DNA of 64,000 bases, taken from Chionoecetes opilio (lineage: Eukaryota > Arthropoda > Malacostraca > Decapoda > Majidae). This document shows positions 10,926-20,719 of this stretch, piece by piece. The translations under genes and the position numbers were made by a program. Position 1 is the stretch's first letter. Every line of letters starts with the position of its first letter. The notes beneath the pieces are model-generated. The model was given only the letters and a program-made list of their open reading frames with translations, ran no database searches and was not told the origin of the DNA. The DNA lies in the NCBI GenBank assembly GCA_016584305.1, contig JACEEZ010001805.1, forward strand, positions 147,501-211,500, in the 5' to 3' direction.

Positions 10926-11338
10926 ACACTTCCAAAGTTTCCCTCTCACTCTTTTTCTGTTCCCTTCCCACTCCTTTGCCTCACACGGCTGGCTGTAATA
11001 CGCTGCAGTTTCACCCACTGCTAATTCGGGACCGCCTGGTCACCAGGTACACCAACGGCTCCTACCTTGGGACCGTTTTCCAAGGGCAAGAATATCACCT
11101 CCTCACAGGCGACTTAACTCAGAGAGCGTCTGGCTGCTTCTAAGGCTATCATGACGTTAAACTCCCCTTCTCACTTCGCTTCGATACGTGGCCAACTACC
11201 ACTGGTCGAAAATATAACCCTCTCTCACTAACCAGTGATTCAGGACTGAGGAGTGGAGGAAAATTACTCGTTAGTTAATTGATAATTATAAGTTACTTCA
11301 TCTCTTCCCCTATTAACGTAATTTCCTGCGTTACATCT

Positions 11339-12798
11339 GGATTCATGGCGATGCATAACATCACCAAGAAACGCATCGACAACGCTATATGCAAGATGAC
11401 GCATACTGCCACACCACTGCTTGACCTCCGTGGCCGCCACAAACCTGCCAACAAGATTGTGGGTCGCAAAGCAGAGCAGGTCAGGGAACACATCTGTCTC
11501 CTCCCTGCCATGACAAGCCATTATAGCAGGGCCAAAGCACCCAACAGGCTGTACCTCGATAGCACCCTCAACATCAGGAAGTTATACGACATGCACCTGA
11601 CCTGGATGTCCCAACAGTACGCACAAGACGAAAGGGTGTCTTTTCGTTATTATAGTGATGTGTTCACCCATGAATTTAACATCAGTTTCGAGCCCCCAAA
11701 AGTGGACACCTGTACCATCTGTGACACGCTGCCAGATGGCACTGAGTAATGCCACCACCGAGCAGGAGAAGGCCGATCAGCAGGCGAAATTGGACGACCA
11801 CCAAAGGGAAGCTAAGAAGGCCCAAGACTACATGAAGTGCCTTCAGGATGACAACGATCCTGAAACCAGAGCAGTGTGCATCGATCTGCAGCAGATTTTA
11901 CCAACACCGAAGCTGCATACAAGCGCTGCATACTACAGGCGTAAACTTTGGACGTACAACTTCTGCATCCACAACCTCAAGACCACGGAGAGCACCATGT
12001 TCGTGTGGGATGAGACTGTGGCCAAACGTGGGTCCATTGAGGTGGCCAGCTGCCTGCATAAGTGGTTGGAGCTCGAGTCTGCTAAGGGTGACTTTGGGCG
12101 GCTCGTCGTCATCAGCGACAACTGTGCAGGACAGAATAAAAACATCAATCTTGTCCTGATGTACTTGAGAGAGCTTCACTCCAAACACCTGTTTGAGGTC
12201 AACCACGTCTACCTGGTACCTGGACACAGCTACATGGCCTGTGACCGGGCGTTCGGCAACATCGAGCGTAAGATAACAAACCAGGGGGTCATCTATACGC
12301 CTGATGATTACATCGACGCCATCAAAAACGCGGTAGCAGCTGGTTTCCCTGTCATCAAGATGACCCAGGACGACTTCTTCAGTTTCGGCACTCTCTCCAA
12401 GTACATTACCAAACGTAAAGCGCCAGGCAGCACATTCAAAAACAGCCGCAAAATCCTCCTGCGTTTGGCGTTCCGTGAGGGCTACCTACTGAAGTCAGAC
12501 TACGAGGCTGACAGCGAGAACATCACCGAGGTCAGACTGCAGAAGGGACGGGCAGCCTGGTCCCGTAAGGTGTTTGACCTCTCTGTCCCCTGCCTCCCCA
12601 AGCACTACAGCAGCCCCTTAGCCCTCAAAAAGGTAAAAGTGCGTGACCTTCAGTACCTCCTCGATCGACCTCATGTCTGTCAACAAACAAACTTTCTACA
12701 ACAACATAATCGAAGCACACAACACAGTTGGCCTAACCGAAGACCTCCCACCTGACGAGGACCCCGATGACCTGGACGAGCTGTTGGAGTACGAGTAA
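11339..12798 (+). pseudogene. Transposase-like gene, SDNCAGQN catalytic-type domain
   Basis: The block starts just after the LTR segment with FMAMHNITKKRIDNAICK and LLDLRGRHKPANKIV. It continues through SHYSRAKAPNRLYLDSTL and a Cys pair (DTCTICD), then a charged coiled stretch. The core has FVWDETVAKRGSIEVAS, VVISDNCAGQNKNINLV, PGHSYMACDRAFGNIERK and the acidic end DEDPDDLDELLEYE before TAA 12796. The DE, SDN and HS..CDRAFG..E blocks look like an RNase H-fold nuclease with acidic residues; the family resembles DUF7869 proteins of arthropods and cnidarians. There are two frame breaks, near 11740 and 12660. Nuclease activity is inferred, and as written the gene is broken. Confidence 0.6.
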
Positions 12799-13126
12799 AG
12801 GCATGGAGGGTGGGGTGGAAGGGTTGAGGGGAAGGGAGAGGGGCAAGGGAAATGAAAGTGGAAGTCAAGACTAGGCTTAGGCTGTCTACGCATGGATGGG
12901 TGAATAGAAAGAAAATAAATAAGTACTAATAATAATTTGTGATTATAATTTTTTCTACGTCAAATGAAAGCAGAGTTCCTCAGCTTTTATTTGATATACA
13001 ACACTTCATTCTAAATCAAACAGTTCTTGAGATAGTCATTCCCAAACATTCCCAATCTTTAACTGCATTTTCTGACGAATATTGATTTTGTTGCATAGTA
13101 CCCTTCTGCCGCGGCGCACCTCAATT
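12799..13126 (+). other. 3' flank and right terminal repeat of the transposon
   Basis: Non-coding sequence with AATAAA at about 12915, followed by AT-rich sequence. It ends with the right inverted repeat at 13098-13126 (TAGTACCCTTCTGCCGCGG). Confidence 0.55.
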
Positions 13127-13274
13127 GTGAGTGTGGAGAAATAGCACCCACATATCGGAAAACGGGTTTATTGTGTCAATAGATTATATACTTTTTCGAT
13201 ATATGGGTGTAATCATTCCAAGGTATAATATTGATCAGTGTGTTTCTCATTCCAGGAGATTGAATTTTCGAGTA

Positions 13275-13660
13275 TCCAGTACTGCTTTATCTGCCAGAAA
13301 TCAGCTGACGAAGACAACGGCCTCAAAGAATTTAATAAAGAATAATAAAGGAGCAAAGTAAAGAATGTTGCTACCTTGCGCAAACTCTTAAGTCAGATAT
13401 GTACTCTGAGATTACTGCAAAGATACTACAAAGTAATGAGGAATTAACTCATTATTGTCACACTTCTTGTCATAAGTATTACACTGCAGTGAAGTGCCAA
13501 AAAAATGCTTCAACAACTGATGGTACGCCCCTTGCCAAAAAACCTAAAATTCAGACAAGAACCAGCAGTGTCCTCCCAAAAGATGAGGAACTGAAAGAAA
13601 ATTGTCTGGGATTTTTTCGGCTTCTGGCAGGGATGTCCCACCGATGAAAATATCTTGCAG
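13275..13660 (+). pseudogene. Zinc-binding protein fragment (C-x2-C ... H-x4-C)
   Basis: The frame starts YCFICQKSADEDNGLKEFNK and stops. After a frame change it continues ECCYLAQTLKSDMYSEITAKI, ELTHYCHTSCHKYYTAV, a basic linker, SSVLPKDEELKE and NCLGFF. The CxxC and HxxC pairs suggest a treble-clef-like zinc site. I know similar N-terminal segments in unannotated arthropod proteins next to transposon-derived domains, but cannot name this one. It lies just outside the transposon end and is cut by the MITE at 13663. Confidence 0.4.
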
Positions 13661-13662
13661 TA

Positions 13663-14151
13663 CAGGTTGAAGTTCCCAAACTCGGCATCCCAAGACTCGG
13701 CAACACCCAAAACTCGGCTATGGTTCCGGATTTTCCAAAACACGGCAAAACACCCAAAACACGGCGCGTAGTTGCCGGGTCGGCCGCTGGGTGCCACCAC
13801 ACTAGGCCGCTTGGTTTCTCCCGCCAATTTGTTTGTTGTTATTGTTCAGTGGTGTTGTGACTAGAGTTGTGTACACTGTTATTTTGTGTACTTCTACAGG
13901 TCTGTTATTGGTATTATGGCTCCCAAACGTCCAGGAACACCTACTGGTGGAAGTGAAAAGAAAAGGAAGAACAATGTGTTAACTATTTCTGAGAAAATTG
14001 ACCTTTTGAAGAAGTTGGATGGCGGAACCTCAGTTTTTCAGTGATTTTCATGCTTTTTTTCCCCTTAATATATCTACGTTCTAAGTCGGAAAATTCCATT
14101 ACTCGGCTCGGCGCTGGTCCCGAGGTTGCCGAGTTTGGGAACTTCAACCTG
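13663..14151 (+). mobile_element. Tigger-derived MITE, family B copy b (longest)
   Basis: Ends CAGGTTGAAGTTCCCAAAC are flanked by TA (13661-13662 and 14152-14153). At 489 bp it is the longest of the five family B copies. It keeps the 5' leader with GGCGCGTAGTTGCCGGGTC and the transposase start at 13916. Confidence 0.8.
13916..14044 (+). pseudogene. Tigger transposase stub inside family B
   Basis: This 42-codon frame begins MAPKRPGTPTGGSEKKRK and continues VLTISEKIDLLKKLDGGTS before TGA. It is the basic leader and first helix of a Tigger/CENP-B HTH (compare EKLxLLxxIxxGxS in the family). The sequence then jumps to the 3' terminal region, as in an internally deleted MITE. Copy d keeps the same start but is deleted six codons earlier. 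Confidence 0.6.
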
Positions 14152-14153
14152 TA

Positions 14154-15216
14154 CTAATTCTAGATACACAACATTATGCTGAACATTTGTAGGTGGTTTC
14201 ATTTAGTAAGCTCATAAGCTGATGATCTAAGTCTGCTACCGTCAAGTTTCATATTTCGCCAGACGTCATATATTTTATATTTTTAGCATAACTGATGACT
14301 TAGATGTGCCCATGAAAGACAATTGACACATATTTTTTCACTGGCACATAAAAGTCACAAGTTATGCTAAAAATTTAGAATAAATGACGTCTGGCGAAAT
14401 ATGGAAAATGGCGAAATTTGAAAGTTAACAGTGAGGGGCGTGGCCATTTTAAGGCTTCTGTCGCAGATTCCCCACCACTTAAAGTTTCTGGCATTGGTGA
14501 TTTCTTATACAGTGGACAATGCTGAACAATATGAGAGTGGTTTCAATCGGTTAGGTCGTGAGCTGAGCTAGCTCAATTTTTGGGTACTAGTTTTTGGTTT
14601 CTGCCGGGGGTTCCCCCCCGATAAAAATTTCTGTCATGTATCATTAATGTTACATTGAAACAAGCTGCTTATGGTATGATAAGTTTTAAATGGTTACATA
14701 ACAGAGCTAATCTAGCTCAATTTTTTAGTACCTTGTTTTTGACCCTGCAGACCACGCCCACCAGCGTGTGACCGGCAGAAATCCATTTCTGTGTATAGGG
14801 AAGTATGTAGAACGTTGCTATACGCAGGAAAATTGGTTAGCTTTCCAGCTAAGCTGAACCCCCCGGGCTCCCACTCTATAACAGAGCAGCCTGACTCCCT
14901 GACCATAATCAAAACTCATTAGTCCTCCATGAGAACGTTGAAGAAGAAAGGTCTAAGGATGCTGCCCCAGAGGAGTGCCGTTGACATAGTCATACCACAC
15001 GGACACACAACGGACAATTTACCCACACGGAAATCGGCTATGGCCAGCTAATCACTAACCTGGTCTGTGGTGACGTATTACTGTTCTTTGATGGCGGTGA
15101 CAGTGTTCTACTTCGCCATGTCCTTCAATACCGTTCTCCCGTGGTTCGTGTGTGACGATGCGTGGGCGGACGAGAACTGCGTACACGCCTCCGACGCCAG
15201 ACGAAGATGAATTACA
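14154..15216. other. No gene seen; one hairpin and an old repeat
   Basis: It contains the inverted pair at 14250-14403 and a repeat shared with 1698-1775. AGCTCAATTTTT motifs recur at about 14572 and 14714. The remaining frames are short and unrecognised. Confidence 0.35.
14250..14403. repeat. Inverted repeat (hairpin), about 44-bp arms
   Basis: CATATTTCGCCAGACGTCAT at 14250 is mirrored by ATGACGTCTGGCGAAATATG ending at 14403. The match continues inward through TTTTTAGCATAACT. It may be the core of a MITE. Confidence 0.6.
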
Positions 15217-15757
15217 AACATGCCCTCGGTTTTCGAACATAATTCGTTCCCCAAAGTTGTTCTAAAACCAAAACAATTTTTCCATAAGAAACAATATAAA
15301 ATGGATTAATCCGTTCCTGACCCTCAAAATAAAGACCTTTTTTTTTTTTTACCTTTTTAAGCTGTATTTCATGCATAAAAATGCCTATAAATACAATGTA
15401 ATATTATACCAGTAAGACGCCTTAGTCGGCGAAGGACGAGCGAGCCCGTAGAAACCCGATTGCAAGGAAATTTGTCTGCAGTCATCTAAACTCCATTTAC
15501 CTTTGCCTTTTTATGCTGAAACTGTTGTTTTATATATTTGCCTAATTCAACTTTTTTCCACCACTCTGCTTAGTTACTCACCTGAGACTTTCTGTGGCAT
15601 TAGTTAACAACACAGTCCGCCGCGTGAAGGCTGCCACAATGGAATGCACCGTCGCTTTTTGTTAACCCAGAAGGAGGTCCCGGCAAGTGGCGGAAAGTCA
15701 GCACCGAAGCTTGCCGAGTGAACAAACTGGGACTGGATAGGATGGTCAGGTCTGCAG

Positions 15758-16010
15758 TTAGGTGGATCTCTGCAGGCGAAGGAGCAGGTTGTCAATCTCC
15801 CGTCGCTTGTGCTGTCCGTCACTGTTGTTGATCTTGCGGAAGCGGGCCCACTGGACACTGGCAGGGTCGGCTGGGCTGAGCAGGATCCCCCGTAGTGACG
15901 TGGCTCGGCTCAGCGCCACAAACGCCAGCCCGAGCGCAAACTCCTTGGTGCCGATGTCCACGCTGATGGTTGGTCCCGTATCCAGTGAGGACTCTCGATA
16001 GCAAGGAAAT
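15758..16010 (-). pseudogene. Helitron Pif1-like helicase C-terminus
   Basis: The minus frame reads ISVDIGTKEFALGLAFVALS, then RATSLRGILLSPADPASVQW and KINNSDGQHKRREI. GLAFVALSRATSLRGI is the final conserved helicase motif (VI) of Pif1-type Helitron proteins. The usual C-terminal tail follows. Only about 80 of more than 1,200 residues are present. A second trace of the same end (TCATCTA-GACTCCATTTACC) occurs at 15481 and 16020, so the piece was duplicated. Confidence 0.6.
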
Positions 16011-16261
16011 TTGTCTGCTGTCATCTAGACTCCATTTACCTTCGCCTTTTATGCTGAAACTGTAGGGATTGAGTGGGGCTATCAGATGGCGAAGACTGCT
16101 TGTCAATCGGAAGTGGGATTCCAAAGATATAAGCTCCTGAAAAGCGTGATGGTCGGTTGGGTCGGGTCGGCCGCTTATCCCGGAAAAATCTGAGTGAAAG
16201 AGGACTCACGAGCGCTTTGCGCTCGCTCGTAATAATATTTTTTATTATATCATTTTTTTCA

Positions 16262-16385
16262 TTATAACTTTTTGTATTCTCTTACTGTCTTCTTTATAGG
16301 GACTGGCAACTAAGTGGGCTTTGTGTTACCTCTTTGTTGTGCCCTGGGCCAGTCCTTTGTGATGTAAAAAAAAAAAAAAAAAAAA
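16262..16385 (+). mobile_element. LINE 3' UTR with A tail
   Basis: GGGACTGGCAACTAAGTGGG and GGCTTTGTGTTACC match the 3' end of the LINE at 9283, in the opposite orientation. It ends in A20. Confidence 0.65.
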
Positions 16386-16499
16386 TTGTTCGGCAACCGA
16401 GTTATCTTACGGCAACCGGTGCAATTATGAGTTTGAAATTCAGTTCACGAACCGATTTGTTCGAAAAGGGAGGTGTTCGAAACCCGAGGTTTGACTGTA

Positions 16500-16587
16500 C
16501 ACACAAACCTCATTTTCCCGGACTAATAGGGGGGAGCACTGGTCCGGGAACCGCAAAAGTCCGGGAATCGCAAGTCCAGGAATTAAC

Positions 16588-16622
<35 letters not shown>

Positions 16623-17025
16623 GATGCCATTACCTACACCAGGACGTTTATCCTACTCTAGTATTTGGCGGGAGGCAGCAGAAAGTGTTCAATAGTCTCA
16701 GAGATGTTCCTGCACCAGGGGCAGTGGGAGTCAGGGGACTGACGGAGGCCGTGCAGGTGAACCGTGAGTGTCGTGTGCCCAAATGTAAACAATACGACCG
16801 CTGAGCATGCTGCCACCTGGCAGGAGGCACGGACACTGACCAGGAGTGACAGGAGACACTCGGACCGCCGGACAACTTTGTCAATTTACGAACAGGACCA
16901 GGCATTTCAACGTAAAAAAAAAAAAAAAAAAAGTCTGGAACTCTTGACATATCCCTGGACCTCGGATTTTGTCCGGCAAATCCGATGTCCGGGAAATGGA
17001 GGTCCGGGAAATCGAGGTTTGTGTG
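16500..17025. mobile_element. TA-element with ends CACACAAACCTC
   Basis: The left end CACACAAACCTCATTTTCCC and the right end (complement) GTCCGGGAAATCGAGGTTTG close on TA at 17026-17027. CCGGGAA motifs are repeated near both ends. The A-tracts at 16590-16618 and 16914-16932 and short frames are not coding. Its left TA is shared with the element ending at 16497. A right-end fragment of this family is at about 26215-26256. Confidence 0.65.
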
Positions 17026-17787
17026 TATTTATATCTAAATAATTCATGGTAAATAACATCTTTTATCTATTCTATTGTCTTTTGTAGCAAATTGCTGTTA
17101 ATGTTTCATGTAATATTTCTTTGCTTTTAAGCAGTTAAAGTACGAAAATGGAGGTCAAAAAGATGAACTCGGGCCTCATCAAAGACTAGGCTCGTCGTCA
17201 GGTGGGCCGTGAGTGTTGTGCATGTCAGTGTGGCGGCAGCCTGCAGGCAAGTGAGGGAAACATTCAAGAAGCGGGATGGTTTTCTTATCCATGGGTGCGA
17301 GGAGGAGTCTGAGCAGTAATGACCCATGGTGGTGGCATGGAGGGCGTCGCCTAGCGAGGTATCTCAGCTGAAGCGGCAGACCCGAGATATTAGACGTTTT
17401 ACAGTAGAGAGCGGCAGCGGGAAGGGTGTGATGTTTACATCTGACGGCCGTCTTGGCAGCAGCAACCCATCGGCGCCTAACTCTAAACAATTCATGGTAA
17501 ATAACATCTGTTATCTACACAGCGCGCCAAAGCATTGTTCGCGACATCATAACACAGCGCTTCCATACGGGAATTCAGAAAATGTACTCTATGGCAGCCT
17601 ACTGACTTCCGAGAGAGATATCTTACATATGGCAGCTTGTTTAAGGCACGGGCAGTCCATCAAGACCGTTGAGGAATGTTCAGATGCCACTTGTCAATTA
17701 TAGACGAAGCATTTAAAAAAGTATCGCCTTCCTTCCCGCGAGTAATTTGAACAGACGCGCATTGGTATAAATATCATTATTTGCATA

Positions 17788-18060
17788 ATGAGTGGCAAGA
17801 AAGACCTAACAAAGGAGCAAATTAAAGTTATTGTATCTCTACACAAGGCAGAGAGGCCAGTGGAAGAAATATCAAGGATTGTGGATGTTACGAGGAGATG
17901 TGTGCATAAGTGGGTGGAATGTTTCACGGTGGGTTGGCGGTGTCGCGGCAGCCGCGACACCAGAACATTATAAGTGGCCAGGGCGAGGATGTAAAACCTC
18001 AGCAAGCACCCTAAATGTCATGAAATGTCAAGTGGATGCCCATCCTCAATTAAGAGCAAG
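17788..18060 (+). pseudogene. Tc1 transposase N-terminus, left arm
   Basis: ATG 17788 gives MSGKKDLTKEQIKVIVSLHK, then VEEISRIVDVTRRCVHKWVE, the first helix-turn-helix of Tc1/IS630 transposases. After a frame break near 17940-17970 the centre continues TSASTLNVMKCQVDAHPQLR, which fits the second HTH. The DDE catalytic domain is absent. It could bind ends but not cut. Confidence 0.65.
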
Positions 18061-18099
18061 AAAAATATTGCGATATGACTTTTACATCCTCGCCCTGGC

Positions 18100-18288
18100 C
18101 ACTTATAATGTTCTGGTGTCGCGGTTGCCGTGACACCGCCAACCCACCGTGAAACATTCCACCCACTTATGCACACATCTCCTTGTAACATCCACAATCC
18201 TTGATATTTCTTCCACTGGCCTCTCTGCCTTGTGTAGAGATACAATAACTTTAATTTGCTCCTTTGTTAGGTCTTTCTTGCCACTCAT
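18100..18288 (-). pseudogene. Tc1 transposase N-terminus, right arm
   Basis: This is the mirror frame, starting MSGKKDLTKEQIKVIVSLHK at 18288. It is identical through the first HTH and differs mainly near GWRCHGNRD. It lacks the second-HTH codons that the left arm keeps at the centre. Confidence 0.65.
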
Positions 18289-18854
18289 TATGCAAATAAT
18301 GATATTTATACCAATGCGCGTCTGTTCAAATTACTCGCGGGAAGGAAGGCGATACTTTTTTAAATGCTTCGTCTATAATTGACAAGTGGCATCTGAACAT
18401 TCCTCAACGGTCTTGATGGACTGCCCGTGCCTTAAACAAGCTGCCATATGTAAGATATCTCTCTCGGAAGTCAGTAGGCTGCCATAGAGTACATTTTCTG
18501 AATTCCCGTATGGAAGCGCTGTGTTATGATGTCGCGAACAATGCTTTGGCGCGCTGTGTATTGTCTTTTGTATTGCTGTTAATGCTTCATGTATAATGTC
18601 TTTGCTTTAAACAGTTAAAGTATGAAAATGGAGGTCAAAAGGGTGAACTCGGGCCTCATCAAAGACTAATGGATAATTTTCCCATTGAAAGTACTATTCG
18701 CGTTTGTCGAAATTCACTTTTGGCGATGGTTTGACAAGAATCTTCAAACGTGAGGGACCACTGTAATAAACAAACTATTTAATGAACTAGGCTACACACT
18801 AACAAACAATAAACTAACCACCAAAACATATAAATAGAATATTTAGAGATACAT

Positions 18855-19400
18855 ACAGGATGTTGAAGAATATTAGAGTGAAATTTCATTACATGGACAA
18901 TAATATGACTAAAAAGATAATTACTATAATGATCCGACCAAAAATGGAATATGCTGCTATTGTATGGTCCCCATATAAAAAGAAGCATGTGAAAAAGTTG
19001 GAGAGGATACAGAGAATGGCAACAAAGATGGTACCAGAGCTAGAAGAACTTTCTCATGAGGAAAGGTTGAAGGAAATAAAGTTACCAACACTTGAGCAGA
19101 GAAGAGAAAGAGGAGACTTAATAACAATTTTTAAACTGATAACTAAGATGGAAGAAACAGACAATGAGAGACTACTGACTCGGAAACAAAGAGAAGGTCG
19201 ATACACAAGAGGACATACAAAAAAACTAGGATAAGAAAGATGCCTCAACAACAAAAGAAGTACAGCTTCCCTCATAGAAATGTCGAAGTTTGGAATGGAA
19301 TAAATGAGGTGATATCGGCACATAATGTGCACCAATTGAAAGAAAGACTGGATAAATGTAGATACGGAGACGGAACCACGAGTGTAACTCAGGCCCTGCA
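18855..19400 (+). pseudogene. CR1/Jockey-like LINE, RT C-terminal end
   Basis: The frame reads IITIMIRPKMEYAAIVWSPY, KLERIQRMATKMVPELEEL, LPTLEQRRERGDLITIFKL and RYTRGHTKKLG. After a frame break it continues YSFPHRNVEVWNGINEVISA and RLDKCRYGD. This is the conserved region after the RT domain of crustacean LINEs, matching the copies at 54950-55430 and 56250-56640. The 5' part is missing. Confidence 0.65.
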
Positions 19401-19729
19401 AAACACAACTACTATGCGTTTCAGAGGCCGTATTACATCGTTTTTCGGGAATAACTATGTAACAAACTGTTGGATTAGTGTCATATTTTGGCAAAGATAG
19501 TTTCAGGCCTTCCGCTAATATTCTCAATGTGGTTTTATCACAAAAAATGTATAATTAAGGCACCTCTCTCTTGACTATAACGTTAACTTCCTGGGTGACA
19601 AACTGGCAACCGACACGAGGCTACCGTGACGTTGCTGTGACGTCAGTCCAGTCTCCACCCGCTATCTATCGTTTGCAAAAAATGTATATGTACATTGTAC
19701 ATGGAAACTACGGCCATTGGCGCATGATT

Positions 19730-19857
<128 letters not shown>

Positions 19858-19944
19858 GAAGCATGCATTGTAGACGATGAAAGGAAGCGGAGACATGATG
19901 GGTGTACAAATCATGCAAACAATAAACTCAGTACATGGTATATT

Positions 19945-20415
19945 TTATTCCTCGTCATTATCAAGAAACAAATCTTCCTCGTCCTCGTCATCGACGGTGA
20001 GGCTGATGATAACGGGTTCCACGGACTCGTGGATGTTGTCGGTGGACCAGGAGGCATCTTCAAAGTTTCGTGATTGTCGGACCGCAGCTACCCACACCTC
20101 TTCAGTGGCGCAAAGCCTGGCTTCCTTCAGCCTGGCCTGCAGGTCTGCCCGGGTGAAGCGGTGTAACAAGGAGCGCACGTGCCGTTTCATGCATCCCCAC
20201 ACCTGCTCGCTGGCGTTGAGCTCAGGATGAGCGGGTGGTAGGCGGACAACCTCGTGTCCCCACGCGAGGATGATGTTGTCAACCGTGTATTGTGGCTTTG
20301 GCCGGTTCCGCTTGCAGATGAGCAGCAGCTCAGGCCGTCTGGCGTCAAGTGGAAAGGGTAGCCTGTGGTTCTCCAGCCATTTAATGAGATCCGCTTTCTT
20401 GATTCCTATGCGTTC
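19945..20415 (-). pseudogene. IS630/Tc1-like transposase, C-terminal DDE part
   Basis: The minus frame begins around 20415 with GIKKADLIKWLENHRLPF. It continues LILAWG-type codons, HEVVRLPPAHPELNASEQVW, GCMKRHVRS, RFTRADLQARLKEARL, FEDASWSTDNIHESVEPVII and an acidic tail DDEDEEDLFLDNDEE. PPAHPELNASEQVWG corresponds to the LPPYxPxLNPIExxW block carrying the last catalytic acidic residue of DDE_3 (IS630/Tc1) transposases. The first two catalytic Asp residues and the HTH are missing. Confidence 0.65.
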
Positions 20416-20719
20416 CTACAGCCACGCGGACAATGTATCATGCTAGCCATAATTGTCACCATTGTAGCCAAAGCCATAAACTGCTAAACGAAACTACTAA
20501 ACTGCCGCTGCTGGTTGGGGCGGAGCCTACAGACTGACGTCACAGCAACGTCACGGTAGCCTCATGTCGGCTGCCAGTTTGTCACCCAGGAAGTTAACGT
20601 TATAGTCAAGAGAGAGGTGCCTTAATTATATACTTTTTGTTAATAAACCACATTGAGAATATTAGCGGAAGGTCTGAAACTATCTTTGCCAAAATATGAC
20701 ACTAATCCAACAGTTTGTG

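Larger units (their letters stand above)
9176..11335 (-). repeat. LTR segment of the Gypsy-3 family, split by a LINE
   Basis: On the minus strand this starts TGTAACGCAGGAAATTACG and matches the putative 5' LTR at 57873 onward in order (ACTAACGAG, TTTTCCTCCAC, CTGAATCACTGGTTA, GAGTTAAGTCGCCTG, CCCTTGGAAAA, CTAATTAGCAG-like, CGTGTGAGG). The LINE at 9283-10708 interrupts it. Without the LINE it would be about 0.7 kb. I saw no clean target duplication, so 'solo LTR' is inferred. Confidence 0.55.
5509..13126 (+). mobile_element. DNA transposon with SDNCAGQN-type transposase-like gene
   Basis: The outer ends are inverted repeats: CCGCGGCAGAAGGGTACTA at 5521-5539 and its complement at 13098-13116. 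The match extends outward through AATTGAGG on both sides. Between them lie an N-terminal coding segment (5940-6390) and a C-terminal coding block (11339-12798) on the same strand. The 5 kb between these is later insertions: a TA-element (6530-9171), an LTR segment (9176-11335) and a LINE inside that LTR (9283-10708). Without them the element would be about 2.6 kb. Target duplication is uncertain; AATT may be part of the TIR. I cannot assign it to a named superfamily. Confidence 0.65.
15217..16497. mobile_element. Composite TA-element with Helitron and LINE scraps
   Basis: The right end is CGGGTTTCGAACACC (minus) closing with GGTTTGACTG plus TA at 16498-16499. The left end, CTCGGTTTTCGAACATAATT, is degenerate, so the outer base is uncertain. 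Inside are a Helitron helicase fragment (15758-16010) and the 3' tail of the 9.3-kb LINE with its A-tract (16262-16385). Confidence 0.5.
17518..18558. mobile_element. Tc1/mariner foldback: head-to-head 5' halves
   Basis: The ends CACAGCGCGCCAAAGCATTG are flanked by TA (17516-17517 and 18559-18560). The two arms (about 17518-17995 and 18080-18558) are near-identical inverted copies with an ~85-bp centre. Each arm contains the same Tc1 transposase N-terminus, so the element is two 5' halves joined with loss of both DDE regions. The paralogous sequence at 17047-17100 lacks it and shows the empty TA-type site. Confidence 0.8.
17028..18763. mobile_element. Duplicated Tigger-type remnant
   Basis: The right end, read inward on the minus strand, is CAGTGGTCCCTCACGTTTG with TA at 18764-18765, a Tigger-type end. 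The block 17040-17190 (GGTAAATAACATC, AGTTAAAGTA, GGAGGTCAAAA, GAACTCGGGCCTCATCAAAG) recurs at 17490-17517 plus 18559-18665. The left end was not found and no long frame survives. The second block holds the Tc1 foldback at 17518. Confidence 0.45.
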
